A stretch of DNA of 64,000 nucleotides from Seongchinamella unica (lineage in GTDB: Bacteria > Pseudomonadota > Gammaproteobacteria > Pseudomonadales > Halieaceae), in the NCBI RefSeq assembly GCF_004354085.1, contig NZ_SMSE01000001.1:1479724-1543723 (forward strand), written 5' to 3'. The translations under genes and the position numbers were made by a program. Shown one piece after another: positions 60,206 through 64,000 of this stretch. The notes beneath the pieces are model-generated. The model ran no database searches. It saw only the letters and a program-made list of their open reading frames with translations, and had not been told where the DNA came from. Numbering within the stretch: position 1 is the first letter of the stretch; every line of letters begins with the position of its first letter.

Positions 60206-61423
60206 CTAGGCCGCTGTTGCGGGCGCCAGTGTTTGCGCCATCTCGGGGCCGAACATCAGCCCGTGGCGCAGTGCGGCGATGTTTCGCCTGTTATGAATCA
60301 GTTCGGCGTACCAGGTACCGCCGCGTTTATCCCCGACCAGTACAGCGCCGATCAGCTGGTCATCGCGAATGACCAGCCGGCGGTAGACGCCATGGTCCGG
60401 GTCGCGTAAAACCAGGTGTTCGGCATCGGTATCAAGGACACCGGCACGGTAGAGATCGATGCCGGAAATTTTCAGCTGGGTTGGCCAGTCATCGATCTCG
60501 AAATCGGTACCGGGTCGGTTTGTGAGCTGGCCCGCCAGCACCTTTGCCTGTTTGCGGATAGGCGCCACCAGGCCAAAACAGTGTTCACCCAGCTGGCTGC
60601 ATTCCCCGAGGGCAAATACGTTGTTGATCGAGCAGCGCAGTTGACCGTCCACGACAATGCCCCGGTCCGTGGCGAGGCCGGCTGCGGCGGCCAACTGCCG
60701 GTTGGGCGCGATGCCCGTGGCTACCAGCAGCAACTGACAGTCCAGGTAATCGCCGTTGTCCAGCTCGACACCGATGATGTGGTTGTTCTCGCTGTGCACC
60801 CGGCTGGCGGAAGCGCCCAGTTGTATGTTCATCCCCTGGGACTCCAGCTCGCGCTGCAGCACCCTGCCTCCTTCTTCGTCCAGCTGACGGTTCATCAGCC
60901 ACTGGTTGCGGTGCAGCACGGTTGTCCGGTGACCGCGCTGGTTGAGGCCGTGGGCAGCTTCCAGCCCCAGAAGTCCGCCGCCGATTACCACCACTTGCCG
61001 GTTTTCTCCCGGCACCTCCAGCAGCTTGCGGGTATCGTCCAGGGTCCTGAAAACACCGACACCGGCTACGTCAGCGCCGGCTATCTCCGGTTTCGCGACG
61101 GACGAGCCTGTGGCGAATACCAGCTGGTCATAGTGTTGCTCGTGGCCGTTGTCACAGCGCACCAGGCGGTTTTGGGTGTCCACTTTCTCTACACGGGTGC
61201 CGGCAATAAACCTGGTGGCCCTGCCCTGGTCTGCCGGCAACAGGCGCAGCGCCTCCTCGGCTGTCTCCCCGGCCAGCAGGCTGGAGAGCAGTACCCGGTT
61301 GTAGCAACAGTCCCGTTCATCACCAATCACGGTGATGTCACCGTCATGACCGCGATTTTCCAGTTCCTGCAACAGGTAGGCGGTGGCCATGCCGGCGCCG
61401 ATTATCAGGGTTTCAGGGCTCAC
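60206..61423 (-). CDS. FAD-dependent NAD(P)H oxidoreductase of the nitrate cluster (NasC-like)
   Basis: A 405-residue pyridine-nucleotide-disulphide-type flavoprotein. FAD motif LIIGAGMATAYLLQEL is near 5 and NAD motif VVIGGGLLGLEAAHGL near 146. It lacks the sirohaem and BFD domains of NirB, which it otherwise resembles in its N-terminal half. The position corresponds to nasC in Klebsiella, which feeds electrons to NasA. The start is GTG 61423. Its stop lies 12 bases before nirB. Confidence 0.85.
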   Translation of the reverse strand: MSPETLIIGAGMATAYLLQELENRGHDGDITVIGDERDCCYNRVLLSSLLAGETAEEALRLLPADQGRATRFIAGTRVEKVDTQNRLVRCDNGHEQHYDQLVFATGSSVAKPEIAGADVAGVGVFRTLDDTRKLLEVPGENRQVVVIGGGLLGLEAAHGLNQRGHRTTVLHRNQWLMNRQLDEEGGRVLQRELESQGMNIQLGASASRVHSENNHIIGVELDNGDYLDCQLLLVATGIAPNRQLAAAAGLATDRGIVVDGQLRCSINNVFALGECSQLGEHCFGLVAPIRKQAKVLAGQLTNRPGTDFEIDDWPTQLKISGIDLYRAGVLDTDAEHLVLRDPDHGVYRRLVIRDDQLIGAVLVGDKRGGTWYAELIHNRRNIAALRHGLMFGPEMAQTLAPATAA

Positions 61424-61428
61424 GGCGT

Positions 61429-62334
61429 TCAGGCAGCCTCTGAGTCCGGGCCACCGGTCTTTGCGCCGGAGTCTTCTTCGGCACTGAGGGCCTCAACCAC
61501 TGCGGCAGATTCCCGCTCTGGCTGTGGCGTTTCCTGTGCCGCCTTTGCCGGCTGGCTGTGCTTGGCGTAAAGGAATTCGAGCACTTGCTGGCGCAGGTGG
61601 ACAAATTCAGGATTTTCAGCCAGGTCCAGTCGATCTCTGGGTCTTGCCAGATTGACGTCAAGTATCTCGCCGATACTCGCCGCGGGGCCATTGGTCATCA
61701 TCACGATACGGTCTGACAACAGCACCGCCTCGTCCACGTCGTGGGTAATCATGATCACTGTGTTGCCCAGTTCAGCCTGGATCTCCATCAGCGAGTCCTG
61801 CAACTGGGCGCGGGTCAGTGCGTCCAGGGCGCCAAAGGGCTCGTCCATCAGCAGCACCTTTGGTTGCATGGCGAGACAGCGGGCAATACCCACGCGCTGC
61901 TTCATTCCCCCGGAAATCTCGCCGGGTAGCTTGTCCAGGGCGTGATCCATGTTCACCAGTTGCAGGTTGTGTTCGATCCACTCCCGGCGTTCGGCCCTCG
62001 ATTTGGTTTTGCGGAATACCTGGTTGACCGCCAGTTCCACATTTTCATACACCGACAGCCAGGGCATCAGCGAGTGATTCTGGAAAACGACTGCGCGGTC
62101 GGGGCCAGGTTCGGTAACCTCTTTGCCCTCCAGTACCACACCACCCTCGGTGGCTCGATGCAGGCCGGCGACAATGTTCAGTACCGTGGATTTACCGCAG
62201 CCAGAGTGTCCGATCAGCGAGACAAACTCGCCTTTTTTCATGCGCAGGTTGACGTTCTGCAGGGCGCGGAACTTGCTGCCGTTGGTGTCAAATTCAATGC
62301 CAACGCCGGTAATATCGAGATACTTGATGCCCAT
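61429..62334 (-). CDS. nasD: Nitrate ABC transporter ATP-binding protein
   Basis: A 301-residue ABC ATPase of the NrtD/NasD type. Walker A GHSGCGKST is near 43, ISGGMKQRVGIARCLA (signature) near 139 and LLMDEPFGALDALTRAQ near 162. A C-terminal extension of about 45 residues is rich in Ala, Glu and Pro and not conserved. It drives nitrate import with the adjacent permease. Confidence 0.93.
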   Translation of the reverse strand: MGIKYLDITGVGIEFDTNGSKFRALQNVNLRMKKGEFVSLIGHSGCGKSTVLNIVAGLHRATEGGVVLEGKEVTEPGPDRAVVFQNHSLMPWLSVYENVELAVNQVFRKTKSRAERREWIEHNLQLVNMDHALDKLPGEISGGMKQRVGIARCLAMQPKVLLMDEPFGALDALTRAQLQDSLMEIQAELGNTVIMITHDVDEAVLLSDRIVMMTNGPAASIGEILDVNLARPRDRLDLAENPEFVHLRQQVLEFLYAKHSQPAKAAQETPQPERESAAVVEALSAEEDSGAKTGGPDSEAA

Positions 62335-62352
62335 AAAACTGTTCTCCCTTGC

Positions 62353-63342
62353 CTAGCGCAGAACCGCGCTCTTGTCCCAGCTCACTCGCTTCTGCAGGGT
62401 GAGCATGAGTTTGTCCAACATGAATCCGATAAGGCCGATAGCAATCACGGCGACCATGATGCGGCCCAGAGAATTGGAGCTGCCATTCTGGAACTCGTCC
62501 CAGACAAACTTCCCCAGTCCCGGGTTCTGGGCCAGCATTTCCGCAGCGATGAGCACCATCCAGCCGGTGGCCAGCGACAGGCGCAGGCCGGTGAAAATCA
62601 TCGGGATGGCCGCCGGAATAACGATCTTGCGTACGTGCACCATGGGCGACAGCGCCATTACCCGACTGACGTTGACCAGGTCGCGATCGATGCCGGTCAC
62701 GCCCACGGTGGTGTTGATCAGGGTGGGCCAGAGGCAGCACAGGGCGACGGTAATCGCGGAATTGAGGAAGGCCTTGTCGAAGACCGGGTCCTCTGCGGTA
62801 TAGGTTGCCGACACCACCATGGTCACCAACGGTAGCCACGCCAGCGGCGATACCGGCTTGAACACCTGGATTATGGGATTCATCGCCTTGTAGGTCGCGG
62901 CGCTCAGTCCGCAGACGATGCCCAAGGGTATGGCGATCAGGTTGGCGATAAAAAAGCCCGCCGCCACGGTAAGCAGGCTGGTAATAATCTGGTCGAAGAA
63001 CGTGGGCTTGCCGGTGTAATTACGGATCTTGATAACGGCGTCCGGGTCCCTGGCCAGTTTCCTGGCATTGCGCTCTTCCTGGCGCTGGTAAAAGGCAGCT
63101 TCCTTGGCACGTTCCCGTTTGTGCTCTGCCCCCAGGTTTTCGATCTGCTCCCATACCTGCGTCGGCCCGGGAAACTTGCCCAGAGAGGTTTCAATGCGAT
63201 TGGCAGAAAATTGCCAGGCCAGCAGGAATACGAGAATACCCAACGCCGGGAGGATGAGTCCTTCGATAAAGGACCTGGAGCCCAGGCGCGCGAGAAGCTG
63301 CTGGTAGCGGTCGTCGGGCTTGAGTGTTGCTGTGTCTGACAT
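62353..63342 (-). CDS. nasE: Nitrate ABC transporter permease
   Basis: A 329-residue NrtB/NasE-type permease with an N-terminal cytoplasmic arm and about six transmembrane segments. The EAA loop is near 215-240 (NVSRVMALSPMVHVRKIVIPAAIPM), and LIAAEMLAQNPGLG near 260 is typical of nitrate/taurine permeases. An unusually long hydrophilic stretch (about 60-110, rich in Arg, Glu) follows the first helix. ATG 63342 has GAGAG upstream; ATG 63366 would add eight residues but lies in a hairpin. Confidence 0.9.
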   Translation of the reverse strand: MSDTATLKPDDRYQQLLARLGSRSFIEGLILPALGILVFLLAWQFSANRIETSLGKFPGPTQVWEQIENLGAEHKRERAKEAAFYQRQEERNARKLARDPDAVIKIRNYTGKPTFFDQIITSLLTVAAGFFIANLIAIPLGIVCGLSAATYKAMNPIIQVFKPVSPLAWLPLVTMVVSATYTAEDPVFDKAFLNSAITVALCCLWPTLINTTVGVTGIDRDLVNVSRVMALSPMVHVRKIVIPAAIPMIFTGLRLSLATGWMVLIAAEMLAQNPGLGKFVWDEFQNGSSNSLGRIMVAVIAIGLIGFMLDKLMLTLQKRVSWDKSAVLR

Positions 63343-63365
63343 GTTGCTAACTCTCGTGTCGGTCA

Positions 63366-63428
63366 TTCCGCCGAAAGGCGGAAGCGATTGGCTTTCTGCA
63401 GTGAATGGACCCCGGCCTTACCCGGGGT
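63366..63428. other. Two intercistronic hairpins between nasF and nasE
   Basis: TTCCGCC-GAAA-GGCGGAA (63366-63383) and ACCCCGG with CCGGGGT around a 6-base loop (63409-63428) lie in the 128-bp gap between the binding-protein gene and the permease gene. Neither is followed by a T-tract on the minus strand, so they resemble stabilising or processing hairpins behind a binding-protein message. The first one recalls the GTCATTCCCGC repeat at 50233 and may be a decayed copy. Confidence 0.5.
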
Positions 63429-63470
63429 TGACGGTCGTGGCCACGTCCGTTGCTGGCGCGGGTGGTGATA

Positions 63471-64000
63471 TCACTCCACCACCTCACTCCCTTTCAGGCC
63501 AATGGGGAACTGTTCCAGATAGGCATTGGGTTGGCTGCCATCAAACACCATGCCGTCGATGAACTCGGTCTGTGGAGGGCGGAAGCCTGATTCCTCGGCG
63601 AAGGCCGGAAATTCCTCTGTCTCCATTTCACCCTCATCGATCAGGGCCTCTGCCGCCGCCTGGTAGATATCCGGGCGATAGACGCTTTTGGCCACCTCGA
63701 GATACCAGTCATCGGACTTGGGTTCGGCAATCTGGCCCCAGCGACGCATCTGGGTCAGGTACCAGATGGCATCCGAGTAGTAGGGGTAGGTGGCGAAGTA
63801 GCGGAAGAACACGTTGAAGTCTGGGATGTCGCGCTTGTCACCCTTCTCATATTCGAAGGTGCCGGTCATGGAGTTGGCGATGACGTCGTAATCCGCCCCC
63901 ACATATTCGGACCGCGAGAGAATCTCCACCGCTTGCGGACGGTTGGCGTTGTCATTCTCGTCCAGCCATCTGGCGGCGCGCAGCAGTGCCTTGACCACGC
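63471..64000 (-). CDS. nasF: Nitrate ABC transporter substrate-binding protein (C-terminal part)
   Basis: The C-terminal 176 or so residues of a NrtA/NasF-type nitrate-binding protein. The open frame continues past the end of the window, so the N-terminus and signal peptide are not seen. NVFFRYFATYPYYSDAIWYLTQMRRWGQI and the acidic C-terminal tail are typical. It precedes nasE in the transcript and would deliver nitrate to the NasE-NasD transporter. Confidence 0.85.
   Translation of the reverse strand, partial: VVKALLRAARWLDENDNANRPQAVEILSRSEYVGADYDVIANSMTGTFEYEKGDKRDIPDFNVFFRYFATYPYYSDAIWYLTQMRRWGQIAEPKSDDWYLEVAKSVYRPDIYQAAAEALIDEGEMETEEFPAFAEESGFRPPQTEFIDGMVFDGSQPNAYLEQFPIGLKGSEVVE

Overview
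The window is GC-rich and densely coded, with many GTG and TTG starts and frequent 4-bp ATGA/GTGA overlaps between genes. Gene content (comF next to bioBF-bioHC-bioD, EpmB, a nasFEDCBA-type nitrate cluster, a complete Bat/MoxR operon, a DUF3094 protein, a SO2930-like cytochrome and a TonB receptor) points to an aerobic, probably marine, gammaproteobacterium, perhaps of the Cellvibrionales/Halieaceae type. That placement is inference from gene content, not from a marker gene. The stretch reads as chromosome: I see no phage, plasmid, integrase, transposase gene or CRISPR array. Mobile signals are limited to small intergenic repeats.

Layout. 1-1.5 kb: a D-2-hydroxyglutarate dehydrogenase-like flavoprotein behind a perfect 18-bp palindrome. 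1.5-1.9 kb: non-coding, with two inverted copies of a structured repeat whose stems covary. 1.9-6.1 kb (minus): comF, modA, modB, modC and the kinase srkA. 6.1-10.6 kb (plus): biotin operon bioB-bioF-bioHC-bioD, with BioH and BioC fused. 10.8-15.9 kb (plus): a large acyl-CoA dehydrogenase, a palindromic repeat, a DUF3094 protein, tRNA-Pro(CGG) and a beta-helix/diheme cytochrome fusion lipoprotein. 16-22.2 kb: epmB, divergent puuB/puuA-type genes for gamma-glutamylated amines, an unknown membrane protein, mtnA and a small acidic protein. 22.5-24.2 kb: aroK and a stand-alone gcvT. 24.2-30.3 kb (minus): moxR-DUF58-DUF4381-batA-batB/C-batD.

30.5-34.9 kb (plus): a small repeat protein whose best start is interrupted by TGA, a phospholipase D-like lipoprotein and a lipoprotein made of two tandem LssY-C-like units. 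34.9-38.7 kb (minus): an HNH endonuclease, an EAL protein, an HD-GYP protein with a substituted HD motif, and a FAH-family hydrolase. 38.8-44.8 kb: mostly single genes of general metabolism, including an unusual glutamine-amidotransferase-like protein. 44.9-54.2 kb: a probable nucleoside-scavenging region with an exported amidohydrolase, cupin and EamA exporter on minus, and a TonB receptor, ureide-permease-like transporter, secreted purine nucleoside permease-family protein, ribokinase and DeoC. 54.2-64 kb: a bacteriohemerythrin, then the assimilatory nitrate cluster nasA-nirD-nirB-FAD oxidoreductase-nrtD-nrtB-nrtA (minus). The last gene is cut by the window end.

How they fit. ModABC would supply molybdenum for the molybdopterin enzyme NasA, and nitrate taken up by NrtABD is reduced to nitrite and then ammonia by NasA and NirBD. 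The 44.9-54.2 kb genes can be read as a pathway in which nucleosides cross the outer membrane through the TonB receptor, are deaminated and cleaved in the periplasm, and the sugar enters through the transporter for ribokinase and DeoC. The most interesting non-coding signal is the covarying repeat pair at 1526-1815, whose reverse orientation shows GGA-containing hairpin loops resembling CsrA/RsmA sites.
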